Positions 33,894 through 41,947 of a stretch of DNA of 64,000 nt are shown here, one piece after another. A program made the translations under genes and the position numbers. The stretch covers positions 251,742 through 315,741 of the forward strand of contig NZ_LMIV01000003.1 of the NCBI RefSeq assembly GCF_001428865.1. The letters run 5' to 3'. Below the pieces are notes generated by a model, which saw nothing but the letters and a program-made list of their open reading frames with translations, had not been told where the DNA came from and did no database searches. The first letter of the stretch is position 1. Each line of letters opens with the position of its first letter. The stretch is from Sphingomonas sp. Root241. GTDB taxonomy: Bacteria; Pseudomonadota; Alphaproteobacteria; Sphingomonadales; Sphingomonadaceae.

Positions 33894-34520
33894 ATGAAGC
33901 GATTGCTGTTGGCCGCGTTGCTGTTCGGTGCGTGCGGTGCCGCCGAGGCGCACGAAGTGTGGATCGAGCGCGACGGCAAGGGGCCGGTGCGCATCTATCT
34001 GGGCGAGCCCGGCGACGTGCTGCCCGAGGGCGGCGATCCCGAGTTCGTCAAGCTGAAGGCGCCCAAGCTGGTATCGGCGCCCGATGCGGCGTTGGTGCGT
34101 AAAGCGGGCTATCTCGAGGCGGAGGCGCCGGCGGGCGATGTCCGTGCCTGGGACGACAATGTCTTCGCGCCCTGGGATGCCGAGGGGAAGAAGGAAGGCG
34201 TGGTCTATTACGCCCGCGCCGGCCGCAGCGATCCGCGAGCGGTTCTTCCGTTCGAGATCGTGCCGGCAGCGGCCCATGCCAACCGCTTCGTGGTGATCCG
34301 CGACGGCAAGCCGGTGGCGGGTGCCAAGGTGGTGGTGGTTACCCCCGACAAATGGTCGAAGACGCTGATTGCCGACGCGGGCGGCGCAGTCGAGATCCCG
34401 GTCCGCGAAAAGGGACGCTATCTGCTTTCCGCCACGCAGAAGGAAGGCGCGGCCACGCTACCCGGCGGCGCAGTGGACGCAGTGCATCGCATCACGACGA
34501 CTACCTTCGTGGCGGGCTGA
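33894..34520 (+). CDS. Periplasmic DUF4198-like protein
   Basis: This 208-residue exported protein has a clear signal peptide (KRLLLAALLFGACGAAEA, cleavage before HEVW). The mature N-terminus HEVWIERDG and the later GKPVAGAKVVVVTPDKWSKTLIADAGGAVEIPV match the DUF4198/nickel- or metal-uptake-associated beta-sandwich pattern. The His at the mature N-terminus is a possible metal ligand. GGGAGGAAG precedes ATG 33894. Such proteins often accompany iron or metal receptors; here it stands alone. The role is inferred only from family association. Confidence 0.7.
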   Translation: MKRLLLAALLFGACGAAEAHEVWIERDGKGPVRIYLGEPGDVLPEGGDPEFVKLKAPKLVSAPDAALVRKAGYLEAEAPAGDVRAWDDNVFAPWDAEGKKEGVVYYARAGRSDPRAVLPFEIVPAAAHANRFVVIRDGKPVAGAKVVVVTPDKWSKTLIADAGGAVEIPVREKGRYLLSATQKEGAATLPGGAVDAVHRITTTTFVAG

Positions 34521-34569
34521 GGTTGCCGAGCACCGAATAAACGGCGGGGCGCAACTCACGGCTTTTTCT

Positions 34570-34674
34570 GTCACCCCGGCCTTGTGCCGGGGTCCACCGG
34601 GCCGCTGGAGAGCAGCAAGAGGCTCTTGAAATTCGCTCGCCGCACCGTGGACCCCGGCACAAGGCCGGGGTGAC
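34570..34674. repeat. Palindromic element with 28-bp perfect inverted arms
   Basis: The arm at 34570-34597 (GTCACCCCGGCCTTGTGC...) is the exact reverse complement of 34647-34674, separated by 49 bp. It lies between convergent genes and resembles the 17954-18036 unit. Confidence 0.75.
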
Positions 34675-34680
34675 GTGTAG

Positions 34681-35334
34681 CTAGCCTTCGCGATTCCCGC
34701 GCCACGCTTCGATCGCTTCGATCACCCTCGCGCGGACCTCCTCGGGCGTGCCGAGCGCGTCGACCACGACGTGGCGATCCGGGTCGCGCGCCGCCTGATC
34801 GAGATAGGATCGGCGGATGCGCTGGTGGAAATCGAGATCGAGCGTCTCGAACCGCCCTTCGTCGATCGTCCCGGCGCTGAGGCGCTTCCTGCTCCGCGCG
34901 AGTCCGATCGCCGGATCCAGGTCGAGGACCAGGACGAGATCGGGCCAGACGTCGCCGACCGCCTCCTTGTGGAGCAAGCGGATATAGTCCTCCGACATGC
35001 CCCGGCCGGCGCCCTGATAGGCGATGGTCGATCCGACATAGCGGTCCGACACCACCGAGATGCCGCGCTCCAGCGTCGGCAGGACGACCCGCCGGACATG
35101 CTCGACGCGCGCGGCGGTCATCAGCAGCAGTTCGGAGTGCTGGTCCCAGGCGTCGTCGGTTCCGGAGAGGAGGAGCGATCGGAGCTTTTCGCCCTGCGGC
35201 GTGCCGCCGGGCTCGCGCGTCGCGATGGCGGGCGAGCCGGCTTGGTTCAGATGCGCGACGATATGGCCGACCATCCCGGATTTGCCGCAACCGTCGACCC
35301 CCTCGACCGCGTAGAACGAAGCAGCTTTGCCCAT
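34681..35334 (-). CDS. tmk: Thymidylate kinase family protein (dTMP kinase)
   Basis: This enzyme would phosphorylate dTMP to dTDP. The 217-residue P-loop kinase has Walker A GVDGCGKS (residues 12-19), the substrate-binding [17 protein letters not shown], the [17 protein letters not shown] segment (DRY plus Gln), and [18 protein letters not shown]. Length is normal. It stands alone rather than in the usual holB/tmk setting, and the P-loop reads GCGKSGM instead of the commoner GAGKST, so it could be a second tmk-like paralogue. The family is firm; essential versus accessory role is open. Confidence 0.8.
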   Translation of the reverse strand: MGKAASFYAVEGVDGCGKSGMVGHIVAHLNQAGSPAIATREPGGTPQGEKLRSLLLSGTDDAWDQHSELLLMTAARVEHVRRVVLPTLERGISVVSDRYVGSTIAYQGAGRGMSEDYIRLLHKEAVGDVWPDLVLVLDLDPAIGLARSRKRLSAGTIDEGRFETLDLDFHQRIRRSYLDQAARDPDRHVVVDALGTPEEVRARVIEAIEAWRGNREG

Positions 35335-35382
35335 CCGCCACGCCTTAGCATGGCGGCGCGCGATGTCACGGGCGGGAGGTGG

Positions 35383-36510
35383 TCAGGGGAAGATCGCGCC
35401 GACCAGGGCCGCGAGTCGATCGGGCGCGCAATCGTCGAGCGCGATCTCCATCTCGGGATTGCTGCTATAACCCATCATCCGCCCGTCGCGATCGGAGCCG
35501 ACGGCCAGCAGCCGCCAGCCGCCTTCCTCGCGCAGCGCGGCGAGGCCGCCGGGAGCGGGGAAGCGATCGGGATCGACGATCACCACCGCCTGGCCCGGAA
35601 GCCCGCCTCCCAGAGTGGCGCGGCAGACCTTGAGGCCGAAGGCGTGCGGCCCGGCGGCGTGCGGTGCCTCGGCCTTTTCAGTAGTGGGGGTATCGGCGAT
35701 GAGGCCCTGGGGCAGCGGCGCGCCGAAGACCGGCACGAGGCGGACCGACATGGTGCCGGACGCAACCTGGACCGGCGCGACGCTGGGCATCGGGGCTTCG
35801 TCCGGCATCTTCAGCGCGGCGGCGATATCGGCGATCCGCGCCCGGCTCCGTTCGTGCCGGGCGGCGGCGCTGGCGATGGCGCCGATCGAACCGTCCAGCG
35901 CGCCGGTTTCATGCAGCGCGGCAATGTGCGCGCGCAATTCGGTCTCATTAGGTACGTCGAAGAGCCGGAACAGCGCATCGCGCGTGGCGGGGTTCCAGCG
36001 ATTGAAGGTCTTTTGCGCGTTCTCGACGCGCGACAGATTGACCGGGGGCAGGCCGTAATCGCGCTCGACCGCCGCGATGGTGAGCGCGGGATCGCCGGAG
36101 CGGCGCGCGCGCAGCCCCGCGGCGAGCAGGACGGCGAAGCGTTCCTCCTCCAGATCCGCGGGCGGGCCGTCGATGAAGGGCTGCGCCCAGATCGCGATGT
36201 CGAAATCGGGGGCGTCCATATCGAGCAGCAGGTCGGCGGGCCCGATCCGAAGCGCCGCGGCGATGCGGCGGAGCTCGTCGACGCGCGGCACGACTTCGCC
36301 GCGCTCGATCTTCGACAGACGGATATAGGGGATTTCGGGAATCACGGTCGCGAGGCGAAGCAGCTTGGCGTGACCGGCGGCGCGGCGTTGCTCGCGCATG
36401 CGATTGGGGAAGACGAAGCAGCGATAAAGATCCACGGGCACTTCACGGGATGACGTATCGACGCCCCCGATCTGCTTTCCGCTGCCTTCGACCGCCTTCA
36501 TGTGATCCAC
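35383..36510 (-). CDS. XRE-like regulator with two helix-turn-helix segments
   Basis: This 375-residue cytoplasmic protein has two XRE-like HTH regions. The first is about residues 38-95 (MREQRRAAG...IPYIRLSKIERGEVVPRVDELRRIAAALRIGPADLL) and the second about 120-185 (GDPALTIAAVERDYGLPPVNLSRVENAQKTFNRWNPATRDALFRLFDV). The C-terminal 150 residues (LKVCRATLGGGLPGQAVVIVDPDRFPAPGGLAAL) resemble a peptidase-S24/sensor-like sandwich without a visible catalytic pair. The start may be GTG 36510 or ATG 36501. It sits at the edge of the flagellar cluster on the same strand as the sigma gene. The target is unknown. Confidence 0.7.
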   Translation of the reverse strand: MDHMKAVEGSGKQIGGVDTSSREVPVDLYRCFVFPNRMREQRRAAGHAKLLRLATVIPEIPYIRLSKIERGEVVPRVDELRRIAAALRIGPADLLLDMDAPDFDIAIWAQPFIDGPPADLEEERFAVLLAAGLRARRSGDPALTIAAVERDYGLPPVNLSRVENAQKTFNRWNPATRDALFRLFDVPNETELRAHIAALHETGALDGSIGAIASAAARHERSRARIADIAAALKMPDEAPMPSVAPVQVASGTMSVRLVPVFGAPLPQGLIADTPTTEKAEAPHAAGPHAFGLKVCRATLGGGLPGQAVVIVDPDRFPAPGGLAALREEGGWRLLAVGSDRDGRMMGYSSNPEMEIALDDCAPDRLAALVGAIFP

Positions 36511-36625
36511 CCACAGTATGTTTTTTACTTTGGCGGAGCACTCTGAAGCTTATTTAGGATAATGCAAGGTTAACACCCCATCCTGAATAGAATGCGCGTC
36601 CTTATGCTTGCACATGTGTGTCGCT

Positions 36626-37135
36626 TTAGTGGAGCGAACGTTCCGGACGCTGCGCCAGAAGCGAGCAGGGACCCATGGGATCGAGTGCGACGATCGCCAG
36701 CAACGGCGCTTCCGCGGTCGCCTGGCGGAGCAGCCAGCCCGAGGCCGTAGGAGCCGGGTGATCGGGGGCGAAGGCGACGCCGACGCCGTCGGTGATCACG
36801 CCATAGCCCGAGGGCGGGGCGGGCCAGCGGCCGGCGAGATATTCGAGCATCTCGGCGGCGGCTTCCTGCAGCGCGCCCTCCTCTGTGTCCTCGGGGCAGA
36901 AGGCCTCGGGCGTGGCATTGATCTGGGCGACCACGCCGAAATCCGTCGACCGCCACCAGATCAGCCGCAGCGCGCCGGCGGCGTCGATCTCGAGACCCAT
37001 GAACAGGCCGGCGCCTTCGGGAAGCAGCGGCAGCGCGCGGCGCGCCACTTCGCGGGCGAGCGCGGTCAGGCGGCGATTGGGGCGGGGCATCATCGCCCAG
37101 CCCTGGACACCTTTGGATTCCATCTCGCCGTACAT
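36626..37135 (-). CDS. Hypothetical protein with flagellar-type promoter element
   Basis: This 169-residue cytoplasmic protein has no recognised domain. It is rich in Ala/Pro with an alternating hydrophobic core (GAGLFMGLEIDAAGALRLIWWRSTDFGVVAQINATPEAF). GGGAGGGG precedes ATG 37135. A CTTCCTATAATGC element lies 23 bp upstream, the same motif found before flagellar units, so it may belong to that regulon. It is downstream of the sigma-factor gene on the same strand, separated by 64 bp. Confidence 0.6.
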   Translation of the reverse strand: MYGEMESKGVQGWAMMPRPNRRLTALAREVARRALPLLPEGAGLFMGLEIDAAGALRLIWWRSTDFGVVAQINATPEAFCPEDTEEGALQEAAAEMLEYLAGRWPAPPSGYGVITDGVGVAFAPDHPAPTASGWLLRQATAEAPLLAIVALDPMGPCSLLAQRPERSLH

Positions 37136-37157
37136 CGGACCCCTCCCAACTCTACCT

Positions 37158-37170
37158 GCATTATAGGAAG
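37158..37170 (-). promoter_or_regulatory. TCCTATAAT element upstream of 36626-37135
   Basis: The minus strand reads CTTCCTATAATGC, 23 bp before the start codon. It is one of ten related elements in the flagellar region. Confidence 0.6.
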
Positions 37171-37199
37171 ATTACGGATGTGTGGGTTGTCGGATGCAA

Positions 37200-38252
37200 T
37201 TAGTGCAGCACTGCGTTCGACGGGATCGCAGCAAGCGCGAGGGCGATCGCTTCGACACGCTCGACGCTCTCGGCCGGCGCGGCGAGGGCTACGCCCAGTT
37301 CGGCCGGCTGGATGGCGCGGACGCTGGCGAGGCGGTTGTGCGGCTGATCGGCATCGGGGAGCAGCGAGGCTGCGACCGGGGCCGGCTGGCGCCGCTTGGT
37401 CGGCGCCGCACGGCCATATTCGGCCATCAATGCGAAGCGCGGATCGGCGGAAGCGATCTCGGCGATCGTCTTGGCGGCGCGCTTGGTGATCTGGCGGACG
37501 CGTTCCTTGGTGACGCCGGTCTCGAGCGACAGATCGTCGAGCGTCGAAGCCTGGAACACGCGGCGCTCGACGATCTCGCGGTCGCGGGCCAGCTTGGCTT
37601 CGAGCTTCTCGAGCTCGGCGGGATCGATGCCGTGGGTGGCGGTGCGGAAGCGCGGGCCCTCGCGGCGCAGCGCGGCCTCTTCCCGCTTCGGGCGGGGACG
37701 GCGGCGGAGCGCTTCGATGCCCACCTTGCGCAGATGATCGACATAGGCGTCGACCAGCGAGGCGATCGCGCCGTCGGCGAGATAATCCGAAGCGGCGGCT
37801 TCGGTGCGGGCCAGGGCGTCCTCGTCCTCGATCAGCGTCTCGGGCGACATTTCCTCGCCATCGGCGCCCACTGCGAGGGCGTTGAGCGACACCGTGGTCG
37901 CCTCGACCTTCTTCGCCGAGGGGCGCTGGTCGGTCATCAGGCGGAAGCGCAGGCTCTGGAGCTCGCCGCGGATCTGCCAGTTCACGAAGGTGGTGAACTG
38001 CGCCTTGGCGGGGTCGTATGCCTCGATGGCGCGGTGCACGGCGATCGCGCAGCACTGCTCGGCATCGTCCCAATGGGCGACCAGGCCGTACTGGCGGATG
38101 AAGTGGCGGATGCGCGGGGCGATCAGCTTGAGGATCTGGGCGAAGGCACGATCGACATAGACGCGCTGGCGGTTGGTACGGTTGCCGTCAGCCGGCGTGT
38201 TTTCGATGACGGTGGCGACGGCTGCTTCGAGCGCGATCGTGATCTTCGACAT
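37200..38252 (-). CDS. Sigma-70-family RNA polymerase sigma factor in the flagellar cluster
   Basis: This 350-residue protein has a recognisable sigma region 2 at about 37-115 (DDAEQCCAIAVHRAIEAYDPAKAQFTTFVNWQIRGELQSLRFRLM, the -10-binding and core-binding helices). A sigma region 4 HTH lies at about 215-265 (STLDDLSLETGVTKERVRQITKRAAKTI). Region 3 is not clear, and an Ala/Pro-rich tail of about 85 residues follows region 4. It is not FliA-like in the usual sense. A GTCCTATAAATAG element lies about 210 bp upstream, matching elements before flagellar operons, so it may drive or autoregulate them. The specific role is inference. Confidence 0.8.
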   Translation of the reverse strand: MSKITIALEAAVATVIENTPADGNRTNRQRVYVDRAFAQILKLIAPRIRHFIRQYGLVAHWDDAEQCCAIAVHRAIEAYDPAKAQFTTFVNWQIRGELQSLRFRLMTDQRPSAKKVEATTVSLNALAVGADGEEMSPETLIEDEDALARTEAAASDYLADGAIASLVDAYVDHLRKVGIEALRRRPRPKREEAALRREGPRFRTATHGIDPAELEKLEAKLARDREIVERRVFQASTLDDLSLETGVTKERVRQITKRAAKTIAEIASADPRFALMAEYGRAAPTKRRQPAPVAASLLPDADQPHNRLASVRAIQPAELGVALAAPAESVERVEAIALALAAIPSNAVLH

Positions 38253-38478
38253 TTGCGTTCCCCTGTTTCGTTGGGCGCCGTGAGGCCGCCGGTTCGACAG
38301 GGACAGAGATGCCGGTAATCCTTTAACGGATGGAAACTGATCCTATATGTATAAATACGCAGTCGGGATGCCCCGGAGCCTCGCAAGAAGCCTCGGAAAT
38401 CCGCGCGTCACAGTGGTTTACAGCAAGTTTACCGCCTCGTGTGGGCAGCGATCCCGTCAACTATTTATAGGACAGTTT
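38253..38478. other. 226-bp leader/promoter region of the sigma gene
   Basis: No gene is seen. The region contains the TCCTATAA element at its right end and a direct repeat GGTTTACAGCAAGTTTACC (38415-38433). An AT-rich patch at about 38340-38360 (ATCCTATATGTATAAATACG) could be a second promoter. A long 5' leader for the sigma mRNA is implied if the right-hand element is used. Confidence 0.45.
38461..38473 (-). promoter_or_regulatory. TCCTATAAAT element upstream of the sigma gene
   Basis: The minus strand reads GTCCTATAAATAG, right after the muramidase stop codon and about 210 bp before the sigma ATG. Confidence 0.55.
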
Positions 38479-39528
38479 TTAGGATGCGAAGGCGTCGGGG
38501 CGAATTCTGCGGTCGATGAATCCCAGCAGCCACTGACGGTGCGCCTGCGTGGCGTCGCCGGTGCTGGCGATGCGTTGCGCCGCCGCCGACGAGCCGATCT
38601 GGGCGGAGAGCAGCATGCGCGCCCGCCCGGAATCGATGCCGCCGCTCAGGAACTTCCTGGCGTCGCCGAGGCCGAGATGGTGTCCCAGATAGGCGGCCTT
38701 GGCGAGCGTCTCGGCATCGGTGCGGACGCGGACGCCGCCCTTTTCGAGCCGGTCGAGATTGCATTTGGCGAGATCGGCGACGCCGAGGATCGAGGCCTGC
38801 GGATCGTAGCGCAGCGCGAGCAGTTCGGCGCGATTGCCGGTCTGGAGGCGGCCGCGCCCGTCGAGCCAGCCGCGCTCGGCGGCATATTTATTGAGCCAGG
38901 TGCCCTCGGTCTGCGCCAGGTCCTGCCAGGTGCCGCTGAGGAACTGGCCGAGGCCCGCGGCGCTCGAGCGCGGATTGCGCGAATGGGTGTTCCAGCTGCC
39001 GTCGCTGGTCTTGGCCGCCTCGGCATCGACGATCGCGGCAAGCGCGGAGGCCGGAATGCCGGTGCGCGCTTCGGCCTGGGCGAAGGTGGCGGCGTAGCGC
39101 GCATTCGGCCCGAGCTTGAGATCGCCGCTCGCCATGGTGCCGGTGGCACCCGACATAAGGTTCGGGGGCGTGTAGGTGCGCGGTTCGTCGGGATCGATCG
39201 TGCCCGCGCCGGTAGTGCCGACGCGCGGGGCGAGCTTCGCGTCGTTCGCGCTGTCGGCGGTCGGCTGGTGGCAGCTGCACGCGCAATGGCAGGCGCAATG
39301 CCCCTGCGTACCGGTCAAGCCTTCGCTGCCACCGCCGAGCAGGCCGAGCAGCGAATCCATCTTGATGTTGTTGGGCGAGAAGGGCGAGGTGTCGCGATTG
39401 TCCTTGCCCTCGCCGTCGCCGAGCGCGGCGCGCCATAAGCGGCTCGAGAGCTGCGACTGCGCTTCGGCATAGATGACCTGCGCGCGCTTTTGTGGGCTGA
39501 GCGCGGCGAGCTGGGTGGCGTTGATCAT
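38479..39528 (-). CDS. Flagellum-associated lysozyme-like muramidase/transglycosylase with Cys/His cluster
   Basis: This 349-residue protein is probably the rod-penetration peptidoglycan hydrolase of the cluster. The central part (about 140-230: NARYAATFAQAEARTGIPASALAAIVDAEAAKTSDGSWN, RSSAAGLGQFLSGTW) has the order of a lysozyme-like/SLT fold, with Glu in IVDAEAAK as candidate acid. Residues 77-87 read HCACHCACSCH, five alternating Cys and three His. No clear signal peptide is present; export could be by the flagellar apparatus. It overlaps fliJ by 4 nt. The cluster of metal-type ligands is unusual. Confidence 0.7.
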   Translation of the reverse strand: MINATQLAALSPQKRAQVIYAEAQSQLSSRLWRAALGDGEGKDNRDTSPFSPNNIKMDSLLGLLGGGSEGLTGTQGHCACHCACSCHQPTADSANDAKLAPRVGTTGAGTIDPDEPRTYTPPNLMSGATGTMASGDLKLGPNARYAATFAQAEARTGIPASALAAIVDAEAAKTSDGSWNTHSRNPRSSAAGLGQFLSGTWQDLAQTEGTWLNKYAAERGWLDGRGRLQTGNRAELLALRYDPQASILGVADLAKCNLDRLEKGGVRVRTDAETLAKAAYLGHHLGLGDARKFLSGGIDSGRARMLLSAQIGSSAAAQRIASTGDATQAHRQWLLGFIDRRIRPDAFAS

Positions 39529-39953
39529 GCCGAACGCTTCTTCACGATGGCGCGGGCGCGCAGGAAGCGCGCGGCGGCGATGTCGTCGCTGGCGCTCTGC
39601 TCGCCGAGCGCGATCGTGCGCTCGGCTTCGTCCTGATAGCGTTCGGCGGCGCCTTCGATCGCGCGCATCGTGCCATAGGCTTCGACTGCCTGTGCGCGGA
39701 GACGCCCGAGCCGGGCCTGGGCGAGATAGGCGGCCTCATCGAGCCGGGCGCGTTCGGCCTTCATCCGTGCCGTCCAGGCGTCGCTGGCGATCGGCAGCGA
39801 AGTCGCCAGCGCGCGTTCCTGGAGCATCCGGGCATCGTGCGTGCGTGCCTGGGTCTCGAGCGTGGTGATGCGCTCGACCTCGACGCTGATCGACACCTTC
39901 ATGGTATCGACTTCGCGGCGCTGGACGCGGAGCGCGGTGTCGAACGGCGTCAT
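39525..39953 (-). CDS. fliJ: FliJ-like flagellar export chaperone
   Basis: A 142-residue, almost wholly helical coiled-coil protein (VEVERITTLETQARTHDARMLQERALA, TARMKAERARLDEAAYLAQARLGRLRAQAVEAY). It follows fliI with a 4-nt overlap, the standard place of fliJ. FliJ acts as central stalk of the FliI ring and escorts rod/hook substrates. Sequence conservation is low in this family, so the call rests on length, coiled coil and synteny. Confidence 0.75.
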   Translation of the reverse strand: MTPFDTALRVQRREVDTMKVSISVEVERITTLETQARTHDARMLQERALATSLPIASDAWTARMKAERARLDEAAYLAQARLGRLRAQAVEAYGTMRAIEGAAERYQDEAERTIALGEQSASDDIAAARFLRARAIVKKRSA

Positions 39954-41305
39954 GCGGCGACTCCGAGCGGCTCGTCCGCGAGCGCCTCGCCGCCGATGAT
40001 CGCGGCAAGCGTGGCGAAGTCCGCGTCGGAATTGCCCCGCTCGTGCTTGCCCTGATTGATCAGCGCCTCGATCTGCGGCGCGAGCGCGACGGCATCGTCG
40101 ACCTCTTCGGACGAGCCGGCCTTGTACGCGCCGAGCCGGACCATCTCTTCCATGTCGGCATAGGTCGACAGCAGCTTGCGGGCCGCGAGGCGCGTGTCGT
40201 TCTGCGCGTCGTTCATGCAATGGGGAAGGGTACGCGACACCGATTTGAGCACGTCGATCGCGGGATAGCGGCCGCGCTCGGCGATCGCGCGGCGCATCAC
40301 GACGTGACCGTCGAGGATGCCGCGCACCGCGTCGGCGACGGGTTCGTTGTGATCGTCGCCGTCGACGAGGACGGTGAAGAGGCCGGTGATCATGCCCTTG
40401 CCGGGCTCGCCGGGGCCGGCGCGCTCGAGCAGGCGCGGCAATTCGGCGAAAACCGTGGGGGTATAGCCCTTGGTCGCGGGGGGCTCGCCCGAGGCGAGGC
40501 CGATCTCGCGCTGCGCCATCGCGAAGCGCGTGACCGAATCCATCAGGCAAAGGACGTTGAGGCCCTGATCGCGGAAATGCTCGGCGACGGCGAGCGTGGT
40601 CCACGCGGCCTGGCGGCGCATCAGCGCGGGCTCGTCCGAAGTGGCGACGACGACGACCGAACGGGCCATGCCCTCGGGACCGAGATCGTCCTCGATGAAT
40701 TCCTGAACTTCGCGGCCGCGCTCGCCGATCAATCCGATCACCGCGACGTCGCACTGCGTCCAGCGCGCGAGCATCGAGAGCAGCACCGACTTGCCGACGC
40801 CCGAGCCGGCGAACAGGCCGAGGCGCTGGCCGACGCAGAGCGGCACGAACAGATCGAGGGTGCGGACTCCGGTTTCGATACGCGCGCCGACACGGGCGCG
40901 GCTGGCCGCGGCGGGCGGCGCGGACTTGATCGGTTGCGGATCGGCGCCGTTGGGAAGCGCGCCGAGGCCGTCGACCGGGCGGCCGAGACCGTCGATCATG
41001 CGGCCGAGCCATGCCGAAGACGGGCGGATGCTGAATTGTCCGGCGGCGAGCTCGGCGCGCGAGCCGAGGCCCACGCCTTGCGGATCGACGAAGGGAAGGC
41101 AGAGCGCGACGTTGCGATCGAGCGCAGTCACTTCGGCTTCGACCTTGCCGTTGGCGCCTTGAATCTCCACCCGGCTGCCGATCTGTGCGACGCCGGTCAG
41201 CCCCTCGACTTCGATCAGCGCGCCGCGAACCGCGACGACGCTGCCGAAGCGGCGATCGGGCACCATGGTGCGGATCGCGCGGGCTGCGCTGGCCAGAGTC
41301 TGCAC
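39950..41305 (-). CDS. fliI: Flagellum-specific export ATPase FliI
   Basis: This 451-residue F1-beta-like ATPase of the flagellar type III export gate has Walker A GLFAGSGVGKS (residues 163-173) and Walker B VLCLMDSVTRFA. Other landmarks are GERGREVQEF, GEPPATKGYTPTVFAELPRLLERAG and DGHVVMRRAIAERGRYPAIDVLKSVSR, all characteristic of FliI/YscN. The N-terminal beta-barrel domain occupies about 20-95. It begins 12 nt after flbT and overlaps fliJ. Confidence 0.96.
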   Translation of the reverse strand: MQTLASAARAIRTMVPDRRFGSVVAVRGALIEVEGLTGVAQIGSRVEIQGANGKVEAEVTALDRNVALCLPFVDPQGVGLGSRAELAAGQFSIRPSSAWLGRMIDGLGRPVDGLGALPNGADPQPIKSAPPAAASRARVGARIETGVRTLDLFVPLCVGQRLGLFAGSGVGKSVLLSMLARWTQCDVAVIGLIGERGREVQEFIEDDLGPEGMARSVVVVATSDEPALMRRQAAWTTLAVAEHFRDQGLNVLCLMDSVTRFAMAQREIGLASGEPPATKGYTPTVFAELPRLLERAGPGEPGKGMITGLFTVLVDGDDHNEPVADAVRGILDGHVVMRRAIAERGRYPAIDVLKSVSRTLPHCMNDAQNDTRLAARKLLSTYADMEEMVRLGAYKAGSSEEVDDAVALAPQIEALINQGKHERGNSDADFATLAAIIGGEALADEPLGVAA

Positions 41306-41317
41306 CGGTCGCGTTCC

Positions 41318-41710
41318 TTACGCGGCCTGGGCTTCAATGGCGACGGCCTCGAAGCCGATCAGCTCGCGCGCGGCGGTGAGGGCCTTGTAGTAATCGCCGG
41401 TCGCCATGTCGTGCGCGAAGGCGAGGCAGGCGGCGCGCGCCTCCGGCGAAGGCAGAGAGGCGACGAGGCCGCCGATCAGGCCGATGACGTTGTCCTGGTG
41501 CTGGGCGCGATTGGCCGGATCGATATAAGCGAGCATCGCCGCGAAATAGAGCTGGCGTGCCGGGGTGGTGGCCTCTTCGGGCTGCATGACTTCGCGGCCG
41601 CGCAGGATCGACACCTGGTTCTCGACTGCGATCTGGGTGCGGCCGACGGCGCGGAGCACGGCGCCGTTGACGATCGCCTTCTCGCCGTCGCGAAGCGTGA
41701 TGCGGAGCAT
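41318..41710 (-). CDS. flbT: FlbT, post-transcriptional flagellin regulator
   Basis: This 130-residue protein has the FlbT pattern: LRITLRDGEKAIVNGAVL, VENQVSILRGREVM, EEATTPARQLYFAAMLAYI. In Caulobacter FlbT binds the flagellin mRNA leader and lowers its stability or translation until the hook is finished. It begins at ATG 41710 and heads the flbT-fliI-fliJ-muramidase operon, with GTCCTATAATGG 29 bp upstream. The flagellin gene at 58533 has a leader with three hairpins that could be its target. flaF, its usual partner, is not in the window. Confidence 0.9.
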   Translation of the reverse strand: MLRITLRDGEKAIVNGAVLRAVGRTQIAVENQVSILRGREVMQPEEATTPARQLYFAAMLAYIDPANRAQHQDNVIGLIGGLVASLPSPEARAACLAFAHDMATGDYYKALTAARELIGFEAVAIEAQAA

Positions 41711-41738
41711 GGGAACAACCTTTCGTGTGCGTTTGTCT

Positions 41739-41750
41739 CCATTATAGGAC
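41739..41750 (-). promoter_or_regulatory. TCCTATAATG element upstream of flbT operon
   Basis: The minus strand reads GTCCTATAATGG, 29 bp before the flbT ATG. GGCAAAAATTGCCGGGTG lies further upstream and resembles GGCAGAAATTGCCGGGTG upstream of fliL. Confidence 0.65.
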
Positions 41751-41872
41751 GGGTGCGTCGGACAGGGCGGCGCACCCGGCAATTTTTGCCGAGTGGGCGG
41801 CGATGCGGGTGCCCGTCAGGGCATGGGGCCTATCCATAGCGCATGGCGGGAAATGGCGGTTGGCCGCCGTTG

Positions 41873-41943
41873 ATCCTCCCCGTGCCGGGGAGGATAAAGC
41901 GAAAGCTGCCGCTTTCTCCCTCTCCCAAGGAAGAGGGAGGGGC
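41873..41943. repeat. Two adjacent GC-rich hairpins after the hypothetical gene
   Basis: ATCCTCCCC/GGGGAGGAT at 41873-41894 and CTCCCTCT/AGAGGGAG at about 41926-41941 are inverted arms. They probably terminate the 41948-42472 transcript. Confidence 0.5.
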
Positions 41944-41947
41944 ACAC

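Noticed and set aside
38415..38433. CtrA site upstream of the sigma gene (TTTA-N7-TTTA)
   Set aside because: Two mismatches to TTAA-N7-TTAA and no AACC context; kept only as a direct repeat.
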